From assembly GCA_015233515.1 (NCBI GenBank), contig JADFXS010000010.1, positions 1-32,375 of the forward strand: DNA of 32,375 nt, given 5' to 3'. Positions within the stretch are counted from its first letter, which is position 1. Each line of letters begins with the position of its first letter. Of this stretch, positions 17,701 to 25,301 are shown in pieces. The notes beneath the pieces are model-generated. The model worked only from the letters and a program-made list of their open reading frames with translations, had not been told where the DNA came from and did not search any database. This stretch comes from Deltaproteobacteria bacterium (GTDB lineage Bacteria > Desulfobacterota > Desulfarculia > Adiutricales > JAGVGV01). The translations under genes and the position numbers were made by a program.

Positions 17701-18386
17701 CGTCGAAGTCTTTTGGCGTCTTCCGTCAGTTGTTCCGCGTTTCTGGTCAGTAAATCCTCTACCGATATTGACACGATAACGCCATTGAAAGGCTCGTTGG
17801 TCCGGGTCGAGGTCAGAAGCTGGAGGAAAGTCTGCCATTCTTGAGCGGTGGCCGGCGATTCGGTAGGAAAACAATAGGCGCCCGCGGTGTCCACAATAAC
17901 GGCCGTATCCAAAAACCACCAATCCAGGTTGGCGGTGGGGGTAAGATCAGTCAGACTCTTCAACCCGGTCGGAGGCATGGGGACGCCGCAGTTCCGGACG
18001 GCGGAGCTTTTCCCGCAGCCTGAACCACCCAGGAGGACATACCAGGGATGAGATCCAAGGGCCTGCGCCTCAGTCAAGGTTTTAAGACCGGATTGCCATT
18101 TGGTTTTGATTTGTTCACTACGGCTCGGTTGATCCGGAGCAAGATCATCCGCTGTAAAAGTCTTGGTCTGTATGCCGTTCAGCACATCTTGCTTATGTCC
18201 CTTACGAATAAAATAAAGAACGATCAAGCAGACTAACGAAGCAATGGCGGAAAAAGCCAGAATACTCAAAGCGGTCACGGCCCAATCCCAATCCAGGGCA
18301 TAATGGCCCAGCATTGAGATAGCCACGGCAAAAATCAAGGCCGCGATGAATATCCAAATAGGTTTCTTTTGACCGGCGAAAGTCAT
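14724..18386 (-). CDS. tssM: T6SS membrane complex protein TssM (IcmF family)
   Basis: The 1220-aa inner-membrane protein spans the periplasm and contacts TssJ. Two N-terminal transmembrane helices lie at about 10-28 and 34-60, and a third at about 425-447 (IIVGLVGWIAACLAVLVLL). The cytoplasmic loop carries an NTPase fold with Walker A GGSGCGKSS (121-129) and a Walker B-like AVIVDTAG near 164-170; many TssM homologues have lost this motif, so the retained P-loop is worth noting. The large periplasmic part contains ImcF-related and C-terminal DUF1215-type sequence. I use ATG 18386, which has AAGGA about six bases upstream, rather than the TTG two codons earlier. Double-hairpin repeat copy B lies just upstream. 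Confidence 0.96.
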   Translation of the reverse strand: MTFAGQKKPIWIFIAALIFAVAISMLGHYALDWDWAVTALSILAFSAIASLVCLIVLYFIRKGHKQDVLNGIQTKTFTADDLAPDQPSRSEQIKTKWQSGLKTLTEAQALGSHPWYVLLGGSGCGKSSAVRNCGVPMPPTGLKSLTDLTPTANLDWWFLDTAVIVDTAGAYCFPTESPATAQEWQTFLQLLTSTRTNEPFNGVIVSISVEDLLTRNAEQLTEDAKRLRRRINSLTTASSRDVPIYLMLTKADLISGFTPFFQMVPEKGREQILGALNNNATDRGEAFKFFDESFTAMIERLQRLRLSILMDVADENTARLVFLFPEELKNLRTQLGVVVQSLFAENTYEATPFFRGFMLVSARQTGKPFSIYLSQLGLEPEAQPEEKTTSFFLKDFFGQVLKNDRALTSVAKAAREWRSQAIIVGLVGWIAACLAVLVLLTLFFERNMSIMKLVTPDLKTLTKESQPVDQSLDLLNSLYQSVDEIYQKNRESSLPRLTLTQSLEAEASLREYFFKSVQTKMIQPLDEALLKKIDQLTTDSSREATTLSTQESESITTGPKVADFRGKKDLAADSKVGLPTAPASTPANLNQIGDHVSLILDRIALLKFSLKIPGKKALTEFNPQPKYWLWLTANLPSADEKLAERLKDLYIAYLAWQPDDRRLKSELEAQTKLLNKIISNKDLGLAWIMDRVKIRDDLSAITYGPIWWNNDLSGIKGHEIQVEPTYTRKAWEQVIRPAITRLKEQFPDQDAILGRLKEFEDAYWDKYQEQWERFLINLHVGEGILTQLANRLESAPLILGARSPYAKALETAAAELTPLYDSGRPVRPWAANVKTYAQFRSPVFQKAYMDWAKKTKADAATPGFFAQAARTAEELAKATLGQTVVATEEELQLIQLFVDFDERLHQLAATLANEDKTFESVKNAFEVEKATSASVNPVLRAYWDLARLREIMGRNRPEEKPFWDLFERPLIFVWQIQLDVAAGVLQKSWERNVLAEAIDLAGWRKMNTLLYGPEAKVWKFVKGPAAPFLFKDQAGNWTPKPILERIIPFSKAFLELLGAGQRSGRQLSAAPQGAMTIRLEAMPTDVNAEARTGVLRTVIKLYCGKEIQQMENMNFPVAQTFIYKPDECQDLVIEFDTGDAMVEKEYAGFVGFAQFISDIANGQATYKASDLTKTKGDISRYKVETITIRFKKPRGHEPILKFLEYAPENVPDKIIKDTAR

Positions 18387-18401
18387 GTCCAATCCTTTTT
18401 A

Positions 18402-18521
18402 TTGAAGCTCCTCGCAGCGAGCCGCGAGGAATCTTCGACATGTAAGGAACGAAAGTGTTTTAATTTTTGCTCGCCTACCCCGTAGCAAGCTACGGGGAAT
18501 GCCCTCGCTTGCATGTTCAAC
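18402..18521 (+). repeat. Double-hairpin intergenic repeat, copy B
   Basis: This 120-bp copy starts ttgaagctcctcgcagcg, has the centre acatgtaaggaacgaaag and an A/T run, and includes a perfect 9-bp inverted repeat (18478-18486 with 18489-18497, ccccgtagc/gctacgggg), ending gcatgttcaac. It fills most of the 225-bp gap between tssL and tssM and ends close to the tssM ribosome binding site. A stable hairpin here could separate tssJKL expression from tssM and downstream genes. Confidence 0.85.
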
Positions 18522-18611
18522 AGGGAAAACAGCCGATTTGCCCATGGCTGCCCTGAAGGGGCTTACGGTCTTTCCGGGTCGGTGCTCAAGTTCATCACTA
18601 AATACCGCATT

Positions 18612-19289
18612 TCAAGAGATGATTCCGTTGAGGATATTTCCCAAGATAAAACGATACACATAGAAACCGATAGCCAAGGCTATCGGAGGGCCGGCCAGAC
18701 CCAAGGCTAGTTTCAGCCAGGTTCTACCCTGTTCTTTTGGGGAAGTTCGAGCCAAATCCAATTTCCCCTCATAGGCGGCCGGCATGATTTTTTCCAGACC
18801 CAGGTCCCGAACTTCAATGAGAGGCGCGGGAAGTTGTGAGTAATTCTGACGTATGAAGGTTTTAAGTTTGGGCTGTTCATCATCCCAAACAAAACGGCCC
18901 CGGAACCCAAGACAGAGACAAATATGAAATATTTCCCGGACCGGCTTCTGTTCCGGGTGGATTTCAGCCAGTCGTTCGAAAAATTCTTCTCCGGCATTAG
19001 TCGTCCGGTAGTATTCGGATTGAAGCAAGTCCTTTTGCCATTCCTGACGATGATCCCAAAGAGAGTTCATAATCAATTCATCGATCCAGGCGCAAACGGC
19101 AAATCTGGTTTGCTTGTAATTATCCACGCTGTAACCCTCTCGGGCCACGAACTCCATTTGAATCTCGAGCAAGGATTTTATCCGCCCCCGGACCGTGACA
19201 TAATCCGATGGTTTATTACGGTAGCTATTGGCCCACGTCAAAACATAGGCGATCAAATCCGTGTGGAGAGCTACGTAATCTTCTTTCAT
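18612..19289 (-). CDS. tssL: T6SS membrane complex protein TssL (DotU family, no peptidoglycan-binding domain)
   Basis: The 225-aa product has the DotU cytoplasmic domain (FAVCAWIDELIMNSLWDHRQ near 64-83, FFERLAEIHPEQKPVREIFH, ICLCLGFRGRFVW) and one C-terminal transmembrane helix at about 191-216. It ends right after that helix, so it lacks the OmpA/TagL-type peptidoglycan-binding extension present in some TssL proteins. No separate TagL-type gene is seen in the window. ATG 19289 is preferred over 19313 because GGAG lies six bases upstream and the MKEDYVALHTDL start fits the family. It follows tssK by 49 bases. Confidence 0.95.
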   Translation of the reverse strand: MKEDYVALHTDLIAYVLTWANSYRNKPSDYVTVRGRIKSLLEIQMEFVAREGYSVDNYKQTRFAVCAWIDELIMNSLWDHRQEWQKDLLQSEYYRTTNAGEEFFERLAEIHPEQKPVREIFHICLCLGFRGRFVWDDEQPKLKTFIRQNYSQLPAPLIEVRDLGLEKIMPAAYEGKLDLARTSPKEQGRTWLKLALGLAGPPIALAIGFYVYRFILGNILNGIIS

Positions 19290-19338
19290 TCCCGCTCCTA
19301 TCCTCAGCTGCATATATACGCCGTCACCGGCGTTCGAG

Positions 19339-20736
19339 CTAATCCGCCAGCATCGTAAACGTTATGTCCGCGTTTTCCAATTGTTTGTTTTCAAAAGAAA
19401 TCGCCAGGCTCTTGTCGATTTCCACTCTGGACCAAACCTTGGCGGAATGATCGAGCAGGAAATAATAACCATGGGCCCGCTGCGGCAGCTGAGGAGGAGG
19501 AACCGGCAAGTGAGTGACCGGAACACCAAACAGAGCTCTGGTGATCAACATCGGCAATCCTTCCCGGCTGCAGATTTTTGCCGTATCCCGAATCATATTT
19601 AAAAGATCGTTAGCCGGCGTGGTCGTACTGATAATTAAATAATAACGATTGGCTCCGGTCGCTTTTTGCCGGAAAACGGCCTCATCCAGATCGGCCGAAT
19701 AATACTGCCCATCCCAAACCAGCTTGGCGGTGTAGGCCGCTTGAGCCAAAAGCCCGGAAAGAAGCTGTTCAATCAGACGGGTGATCGGTTCGAAGCATCC
19801 ATAAAGGTCTTCATGGTTATAATCGGGTAGCACTTCCCCTGATTCTCCGGCGCCAAGATAGTCAATGCTCTGGGAAAAGACGGATAGCTCACCGATCATG
19901 GCTCGAAGGAGGCCATGGGCCGCCATGGGATGCACCCAGCCTTTGCCGGTCATATGGTGCAATAAAGGCACGTATCGGTTTATGGTCAGAGCGTATAGCA
20001 GCGGTAACATATCCCGGGCCCCTAGCTCATGAGTCTGGAGGCCGTGATTTTTTTTATGTTCAGCCAGTTCCCTGGCTTTGGCCGAGGTGATGTCACGAAC
20101 TTTTTTCAATAATTCCAAAAGAATCGGATCAGCGTTTACTCCGGGGACGGGCGGAATATACTTGCGGCCCCAGGCCGGTCCTTTCTCTGTTTGGATGATT
20201 TCGGCGATTTTGATAAGTCGGTAATCGCCGGCCTGGTCTTTTTCCGCATTAAAAAAAACCCGGAGATCATAACATAAAAAATCGATGGGGCTGGATTGGC
20301 CCGCGGCAAAAAGATCGAACGTCAACCCGGCCGATTCATCCAATCGGTAACGGCAACCTTCAGTGGATTTCAAAGAGCTATTAGGGTCGTAGGCATTGTT
20401 TTCGCTCGGCTTTAAGCCTTTGATCCCCAGGTAGACGGATAAGGGTCGGCCGGTGGCGGGCAGATGCTTTTCAAAGGATCGATTCTCCACTCTGGCGTTG
20501 CCGGGATAACGTATCGTGGTTCCATCCTTGAGTATCACACCGCAGGAGTCGATCTCGATCATTTGGTTGATCAAAGCCTCCGCCCGGAGGTTCAGGTCGA
20601 ACACCCCCCAATAGTACGGATTAACTTGTGAGATAAGAATTTGCGTCAGAGTTTCGTGATAGCGATCTTGCTGCTGAAAATGTTCCGGCCGGAGCAGCAT
20701 CCCCTCGTGCCAGTAAACAGGCCGTAGAAAATTCAT
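19339..20736 (-). CDS. tssK: T6SS baseplate subunit TssK
   Basis: The 465-aa product shows the unmistakable TssK start VYWHEGMLLRPEHFQQQDRY (residues 7-26) and continues through LNLRAEALINQMIEIDSCG and RYVPLLHHMTGKGWVHPMAA to a C-terminal domain with PVTHLPVPPPQLPQRAHGYY. TssK trimers connect the baseplate wedges to TssL and TssM. Length is normal. ATG 20736 is preceded by AGGAGG four bases upstream. It is separated from tssJ by 278 bases containing double-hairpin repeat copy C. Confidence 0.97.
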   Translation of the reverse strand: MNFLRPVYWHEGMLLRPEHFQQQDRYHETLTQILISQVNPYYWGVFDLNLRAEALINQMIEIDSCGVILKDGTTIRYPGNARVENRSFEKHLPATGRPLSVYLGIKGLKPSENNAYDPNSSLKSTEGCRYRLDESAGLTFDLFAAGQSSPIDFLCYDLRVFFNAEKDQAGDYRLIKIAEIIQTEKGPAWGRKYIPPVPGVNADPILLELLKKVRDITSAKARELAEHKKNHGLQTHELGARDMLPLLYALTINRYVPLLHHMTGKGWVHPMAAHGLLRAMIGELSVFSQSIDYLGAGESGEVLPDYNHEDLYGCFEPITRLIEQLLSGLLAQAAYTAKLVWDGQYYSADLDEAVFRQKATGANRYYLIISTTTPANDLLNMIRDTAKICSREGLPMLITRALFGVPVTHLPVPPPQLPQRAHGYYFLLDHSAKVWSRVEIDKSLAISFENKQLENADITFTMLAD

Positions 20737-20810
20737 ATGCCTCCTGGGTATCCGGCCGCCTTACTCAACTCATTTCCGGTTACTTGATCGGCGGCGAAAT
20801 TAACGATCAT

Positions 20811-20926
20811 CGGAGTTCCCCGCGACGAGCCGTGGGAATCTTCGACATGTACGAAACAAAAGTATTTTATTTTTGCCCGCTAACCCCACGGCAAACCGCG
20901 GAGAATGCGCTCGCCGACATGTTCGG
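20811..20926 (+). repeat. Double-hairpin intergenic repeat, copy C
   Basis: This more diverged copy has the left palindrome around ccccgcgacgagccgtggg, the centre cgacatgtacgaaacaaaag with an A/T run and tttttgcccgc, a right palindrome around ccccacggcaaaccgcgg, and the end cgacatgttcg. It lies between tssJ and tssK. The remaining gap (about 20927-21014) shows no gene. Confidence 0.75.
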
Positions 20927-21014
20927 AGCCAAGTTGCGTAAAAACCCGGATAACACGGTTAGGTATTTTCGCCATTGGCGACCGGGCAGTCGCCATGCGG
21001 TCGGGTGCAAAAGA

Positions 21015-21545
21015 TTAAGGCATTTTTCTCTTTTCCCCGGTTTTTTTGACGCCGACCCCGTACTGTCCCAGATAAATCGTGGCGGCGGTGTTATCCATTT
21101 CAATAACTGTCGTCAGCTTACACTTAGCGGTGTTGAAGTAACCGGCGGCGACCCCTATATAGCTGCCGGTGGGTAAACGTCTGATGGTTTTAAGGACACT
21201 TTGACCCGGCTGCAGGGTTAGTCGTTCGTAAGACAAAATGGACGAGTCCAATCCTCGGCAGGATAAAAGTTCGCTGATGCCTTCGGAACGCTGTTCCCTA
21301 GTGGTGATAACTCCGGGACTGGTCAGTTGGTAGAAGCAGATGACGATAGGGTGTGGCTTGTCATTGTCCCAGTTCACCGTCCGGTCAGCCACAAAGGCCA
21401 GTTTCATTTCCTCCACCGGCCCTTGTTCCTTGGCTGCTGAAGTTGAAGTCTGTGATGTGGAAGTACCGGCACATCCGCCGATCGCGACAGCAAAAATAAA
21501 AAACAGCCCCAACAACCATCGGTCTCTCACCAGCGTTTTCTTCAT
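21015..21545 (-). CDS. tssJ: T6SS outer-membrane lipoprotein TssJ
   Basis: This 176-aa lipoprotein has a basic start MKKTLVRDRW, a hydrophobic core LLGLFFIFAVAI and a lipobox ending GGC, with the lipidated Cys at residue 25. A Ser/Thr/Gln-rich spacer follows, then the TssJ beta-sandwich (PHPIVICFYQLTSPG, RLTLQPGQSVLKTIRRLPTG, SYIGVAAGYFN). TssJ anchors the TssJLM complex in the outer membrane and binds the TssM C-terminus. ATG 21545 was chosen over 21575 because GAGGTGG lies just upstream and the signal sequence begins there. It is the first T6SS gene in transcription order, with a candidate promoter and a dyad in the leader. Confidence 0.93.
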   Translation of the reverse strand: MKKTLVRDRWLLGLFFIFAVAIGGCAGTSTSQTSTSAAKEQGPVEEMKLAFVADRTVNWDNDKPHPIVICFYQLTSPGVITTREQRSEGISELLSCRGLDSSILSYERLTLQPGQSVLKTIRRLPTGSYIGVAAGYFNTAKCKLTTVIEMDNTAATIYLGQYGVGVKKTGEKRKMP

Positions 21546-21564
21546 AACCACCTCATCCGGAAAC

Positions 21565-21579
21565 TGCGTTGCCAACGCA
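21565..21579. promoter_or_regulatory. Perfect 7-bp dyad 20 bases upstream of the tssJ start
   Basis: TGCGTTG and CAACGCA flank a single central base. With a one-base centre it cannot form a full RNA hairpin, so a DNA operator is as likely as an RNA structure. It lies between the putative promoter and the tssJ ribosome binding site. The binding factor is unknown. Confidence 0.4.
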
Positions 21580-21683
21580 AATTAAGAATAAAACTTTTCC
21601 GCGCCCAGCCTGGTTACCATCCGGTCTCAGGTCTTTAAGCTGCTTGCGGATCGGCGAGGACTGACAACTTGGTCCTTTTATTT

Positions 21684-21712
21684 ACTTTATGGAAAACTAC
21701 TCGGCCTGTCAA
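21684..21712 (-). promoter_or_regulatory. Candidate sigma-70 promoter of the T6SS cluster (tssJ)
   Basis: On the minus strand a perfect TTGACA (21712-21707) is followed after exactly 17 bases by TAAAGT (21689-21684), four of six matches to the -10 consensus. Transcription would start near 21677 and leave a leader of about 130 bases before the tssJ ATG. It is the best promoter-like sequence I found in the gap between the kinase operon and tssJ. Confidence 0.5.
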
Positions 21713-21740
21713 CAACGGAAGTTGCCCCTAATTCACCACT

Positions 21741-21840
21741 TGCGGGCGTCGAGGCACGTAACTCCCGGCTGCAACGCTCGTTTCCCGATTTTGGCTCCTC
21801 GACGTATGATGAATACGCCTGCGGGCCAAAATCGGTCCAA
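21741..21840. repeat. Structured intergenic segment with interleaved inverted repeats
   Basis: Two perfect inverted pairs overlap: cgtcgagg (21747-21754) with cctcgacg (21797-21804), and cgattttggc (21786-21795) with gccaaaatcg (21825-21834). In addition tgcgggc occurs directly at both ends (21741-21747 and 21820-21826). Since the second pair starts inside the first, the two stems cannot both be simple nested hairpins; alternative folds or a pseudoknot are possible. It may be another dispersed repeat type or a structured RNA. The rest of the 21546-22032 gap shows no gene. Confidence 0.5.
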
Positions 21841-21931
21841 CTTCGCGTTTCGCCTGGGATTTACGCGCCCTATCCGCGATTTGATGGTGGATTTAGGTTG
21901 CTCAATTCCCGTGTTGATTAAAGATTCCCCA

Positions 21932-21955
21932 CGGACAGCGAGGGGGAGCTGTCCG
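21932..21955 (-). terminator. Hairpin downstream of the kinase operon
   Basis: CGGACAGC (21932-21939) pairs perfectly with GCTGTCCG (21948-21955) across an 8-base loop, about 80 bases after the stop of the hybrid kinase. The following bases are only weakly T-rich, so it may be a poor intrinsic terminator. The surrounding gattcccc and acat sequences suggest a decayed half of the double-hairpin repeat. Confidence 0.4.
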
Positions 21956-22032
21956 ACATTTCAATGATTAGAGCCGCCGTCGATGCCTTGACGCCGCAGT
22001 GGGTTGTGCATCCGGTTTTAGGCCCATTTCCG

Positions 22033-24891
22033 TCATTTCAAATTATCGATGATCTCCCTGATGGCCACGGCAAAATCAACCCGACGAACCGGTTTGTTCA
22101 AAACTCTGCAAATCCCGATACGTTTCAGTTTTTCAGCATCGACCTTCTCACTGAAACCAGTACGCAGGATGATAGGGATTTGCGGGCGGATATCATGAAT
22201 CTTGTTGGCTAGTTCCACGCCGGTCAGTCTGGGCATGGTCAAGTCCGTTATTATTAAGTCGAATCTTTCCGGGGCGGCCCTAAAACCAGCCAGCGCCTCG
22301 CAGCTGTCTTTAAGGCAAATAATCTCATAACCAAGATTTGAGAGCATTTCCGAGGCCAATTCCAAAAAAATTTCTTCATCATCCACAAAGAGAATTCGCT
22401 CCCGGCCGCCTTTAATTTCGATCGGTTTGGATGTGCTTTCAGTAGTCTTGGCATCGATAGCCGGTAGATAAACATAAAAAGTGCTGCCTTCGCCAGGCGT
22501 GCTTTCAACGCGGACGCACCCTCGATGATCCTTTATAATACTTAGAGATACCGACAATCCGAGACCGGTCCCTTCACCCGGATTTTTAGTCGTAAAATAA
22601 GGATCGAAAATCAAGTCGATATGTTCCGGGGAAATTCCGTATCCAGTATCGGATACAGCCAAGCGAACATATTTACCCGGAGCCAAATTATGTGTTTGAC
22701 CTTCTATTTCCTTTGCCGTCTCTTCGATATCCAGGGAAATTGACAACACACCATGATCCTTGGCCTTCATCGCGTGGTAGGCATTGGTGCAAAGATTCAT
22801 GATGACCTGATGAATCTGAGTCGCGTCGGCCAGAACCGGGCTGATATCCTTGGTTATTTCAAGCTTAATGTCATATTTTAAAGGAATGGTGGCCCTTAAC
22901 AATTTGACCACTTCATTCACCAGACCGGCTGTATCCAGAGCTCCCATTTTGACTTCCGATTGGCGGCTGAACTGGAGGATTTGCTTGACCATATTTTTGG
23001 CACGGTTGCCGGCTTCGAGAACCCGTTCCAAGCTTTTCTTGGCTTTTTCCGGTTGATCATCGATCCTCATCAGGGCCAGATCGCTAAATCCGAGGATTCC
23101 CATCAGAAGATTATTGAAATCATGGGCGATTCCACCAGCCAGCACTCCCAGGGCCTCCATTTTCTGAGCCTGGCGCAATTGGGCCTCGAGCTTTAATTCT
23201 TGAGTAATATCCCGTTTTACCGAAACATATTGAACGATGTTTCCATTGGGGTCAAAAACAGGGGAAATAGTGGTTTCATCGGTGTAGAGGGTCCCATTCT
23301 TACGTTTGTTGATTACCCGACCTTCCCATACCTGCCCCTGGCTAATGGTACTCCATAAATTTTTATAGAAAGCCGCATCATGCTTTCCGCTCTTTAAAAT
23401 ACGCGGATTCTTTCCAATAGCCTCTTCAAGGGAATATCCGGTAACTACCTCGAACGCGCGGTTGGCATACTCGATAACGCCTTCGGTGTTGGTAATCACT
23501 ACGACATCATTGACATACTGGATGGCGCGAATCAGTTTTTCGCGTTCGGCTTCGCTTGCCTTTCGATCGGTGATATCAATGACGATAATCCGCAGGCCGG
23601 CGCTTTGGTTATCTTTTAAAATGGAACTGGAATAGGCAATTACAGGTAAGGTGCGGCCATCGCGTTTCCGGGCCAGGTATTCCTTTCCTTTCCTCGATTT
23701 CGAAATCATGGCTTTGCTCATATCCGCTTCGAGAACGGCATGGTCCTGAGGAGCGATCAGATCATATATGCTGATTCCCTTAGCCAGGTCATCCTCGGTG
23801 TACCCGAAGACTTTAAAAGCGTTTTGGTTGGCGTAGATCACCCGACCGGCGGTATCCAGTTCGCATACAAACTGGGGTAGAAGGTCCGCCAACTCCCGAA
23901 AACGTTTTTCACTATCCTGTAACGCCTTGTAGTTTCGTATCGCCCGAAGCACTTCACGGCTATAGGATGCCAGGATCGTCCCGATTTCCTTATCTTGCTG
24001 CACGAAAGGCGGCTTTGCTCTATTGTGCAACGTCAGCAAGGCGATAGGGTTGTTGTCGTCATCGAGTAATGGAAAAGCCAAGGTCGATTCGTCGGCATAG
24101 CCGTTCCAGCCACTCGAGCCGAGATCGCTAAACTGAGTTACGTTTTCGATCAGTAGTGGTTTGCGTTCATCCAGCAGTCGTTTCAGAATCGATTGTTCGG
24201 GCAGAGGGAAAGGAATTTTTTCCGGAGCATGTCCCGAGTCCAATGAATGCAAGAGGACCAAACCGTCCTTTTCGATAAAAAAAATACTACCGCCTGTAGC
24301 CGCCATATTACGGGCGAATTCTTCCAACAGATTTTGACCGAACGATTCGACATCGGAAAAATCGGATAGGCCCGCGGTTGTATCGACCAGCCGACGAAGA
24401 CGCAGATTCAAAAATATGAGTTGATTCTTGGATTGTTCGAGTTCGGCGGTGCGCTCCCGGACCAATTCCTCCAGGTGCATCTGATATTGCCGGTTCTCTC
24501 GTTTCAAGCGCACGCTATCCAAGGATTTTTCGATGGCATGTAATACAATCGACATGGTCTCGATCGGTTTCAGAATGTAATCCCAGGCTCCGAGATGCAA
24601 AGCTTTAACCGTATCGCTGATGCGCCCGGTGCCGGACACCACGATAAGGGGGATATCCAAAGCCTTTTTGCTTGCACTAGCCAGGACTTCAAAACCATCC
24701 ACCTCCGGCATGCTCAAATCAACCAGCGCCAGGTCTGGTCGCATGGTTTCCAGGGCCAACAGTCCGGTCCGACCATTTTCCGCCGTTATGACCCGGTAGT
24801 CGTAGTCTTCAAGAAAGGCGGCCAAACTTTCACGAATTCCGGGATCATCATCGATGATCAGAATTGTCGCCGGCATTGGTTTCCCTTTCAT
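22033..24891 (-). CDS. Hybrid histidine kinase: REC-GAF-PAS-PAS-HisKA-HATPase-REC
   Basis: This 952-aa cytoplasmic hybrid kinase has no transmembrane segment. It begins with a receiver (phospho-acceptor D58 in LALVDLSMPEVDG, Lys in ILKPIE), then a coiled segment (about 120-170), a GAF domain (about 175-320), two PAS domains (about 330-445 and 452-565), a HisKA H-box GGIAHDFNN with H590, an HATPase with DTGYGISPEHIDLIFDPYFT and GTGLGLSV, and a C-terminal receiver (D883 in ITDLTMPRLTG). A receiver at each end suits a phosphorelay fed by the upstream kinase. ATG 24891 has GAGG, partly within the previous stop codon, just upstream; ATG 24876 with AAAGGG is an alternative. It is last in the three-gene operon, 487 bases before tssJ. 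Confidence 0.95.
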   Translation of the reverse strand: MKGKPMPATILIIDDDPGIRESLAAFLEDYDYRVITAENGRTGLLALETMRPDLALVDLSMPEVDGFEVLASASKKALDIPLIVVSGTGRISDTVKALHLGAWDYILKPIETMSIVLHAIEKSLDSVRLKRENRQYQMHLEELVRERTAELEQSKNQLIFLNLRLRRLVDTTAGLSDFSDVESFGQNLLEEFARNMAATGGSIFFIEKDGLVLLHSLDSGHAPEKIPFPLPEQSILKRLLDERKPLLIENVTQFSDLGSSGWNGYADESTLAFPLLDDDNNPIALLTLHNRAKPPFVQQDKEIGTILASYSREVLRAIRNYKALQDSEKRFRELADLLPQFVCELDTAGRVIYANQNAFKVFGYTEDDLAKGISIYDLIAPQDHAVLEADMSKAMISKSRKGKEYLARKRDGRTLPVIAYSSSILKDNQSAGLRIIVIDITDRKASEAEREKLIRAIQYVNDVVVITNTEGVIEYANRAFEVVTGYSLEEAIGKNPRILKSGKHDAAFYKNLWSTISQGQVWEGRVINKRKNGTLYTDETTISPVFDPNGNIVQYVSVKRDITQELKLEAQLRQAQKMEALGVLAGGIAHDFNNLLMGILGFSDLALMRIDDQPEKAKKSLERVLEAGNRAKNMVKQILQFSRQSEVKMGALDTAGLVNEVVKLLRATIPLKYDIKLEITKDISPVLADATQIHQVIMNLCTNAYHAMKAKDHGVLSISLDIEETAKEIEGQTHNLAPGKYVRLAVSDTGYGISPEHIDLIFDPYFTTKNPGEGTGLGLSVSLSIIKDHRGCVRVESTPGEGSTFYVYLPAIDAKTTESTSKPIEIKGGRERILFVDDEEIFLELASEMLSNLGYEIICLKDSCEALAGFRAAPERFDLIITDLTMPRLTGVELANKIHDIRPQIPIILRTGFSEKVDAEKLKRIGICRVLNKPVRRVDFAVAIREIIDNLK

Positions 24892-24897
24892 TTATCC

Positions 24898-25287
24898 TCA
24901 TCGTGAGCCAACCTCGAGCAGCGTTTCGATTTCTCGTTTCAAGCGGATCATATCGGAAATCGGTTTCATGAACACGATCTTACTGACCAGGGGTATGGAA
25001 AAAAGGTCTTCGGGCATTGAATAATCAGTGGAACCGGTGTGGATGACAAAAACCACATTCGTATTCAGTGTCATAGCGTTGCGTATGAAGTCATCGCCTG
25101 TCATCCCTGGAAGCCTGATGTCCACTATCGCCGCATCAACTTTTTGGGTCTTCAAACACTCGAAGGCTTCTTCCGCATTATCGAAAGAGAAAACGCGCCA
25201 ATCCTGATCCTCGAAAAACGCGGCCAGGCTGGTACGGATTGCGTTATCATCATCGAGAACCATGATAATCGGTTGTATGGAGCTCAT
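24898..25287 (-). CDS. Stand-alone response regulator receiver
   Basis: The 129-aa product is a single CheY-like receiver domain: acidic pocket VLDDDN near residues 10-15, phospho-acceptor D56 in AAIVDIRLPGMTG, switch Thr in VIHTGST and conserved Lys in VFMKPI. It has no output domain and would act as a phosphate shuttle or by protein contact. I use ATG 25287 with AGGA seven bases upstream; a GTG at 25305 overlapping the kinase stop by four bases is an alternative without a ribosome binding site. It lies between the large sensor kinase and the hybrid kinase, with short spacings on both sides. Confidence 0.92.
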   Translation of the reverse strand: MSSIQPIIMVLDDDNAIRTSLAAFFEDQDWRVFSFDNAEEAFECLKTQKVDAAIVDIRLPGMTGDDFIRNAMTLNTNVVFVIHTGSTDYSMPEDLFSIPLVSKIVFMKPISDMIRLKREIETLLEVGSR

Positions 25288-25301
25288 CACCCGGTCCTGC
25301 T

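Noticed and set aside
21746..21850. Possible sigma-54 (-24/-12) promoters upstream of tssJ on the minus strand, such as TTGGACC with GGCCC at the right spacing near 21825-21845, and TGGTGAATTAGGGGCAA near 21722-21740
   Set aside because: Both keep the GG-N10-GC spacing but miss several consensus positions in one or both boxes, and the first lies within the interleaved inverted repeats. A chance match is likely.
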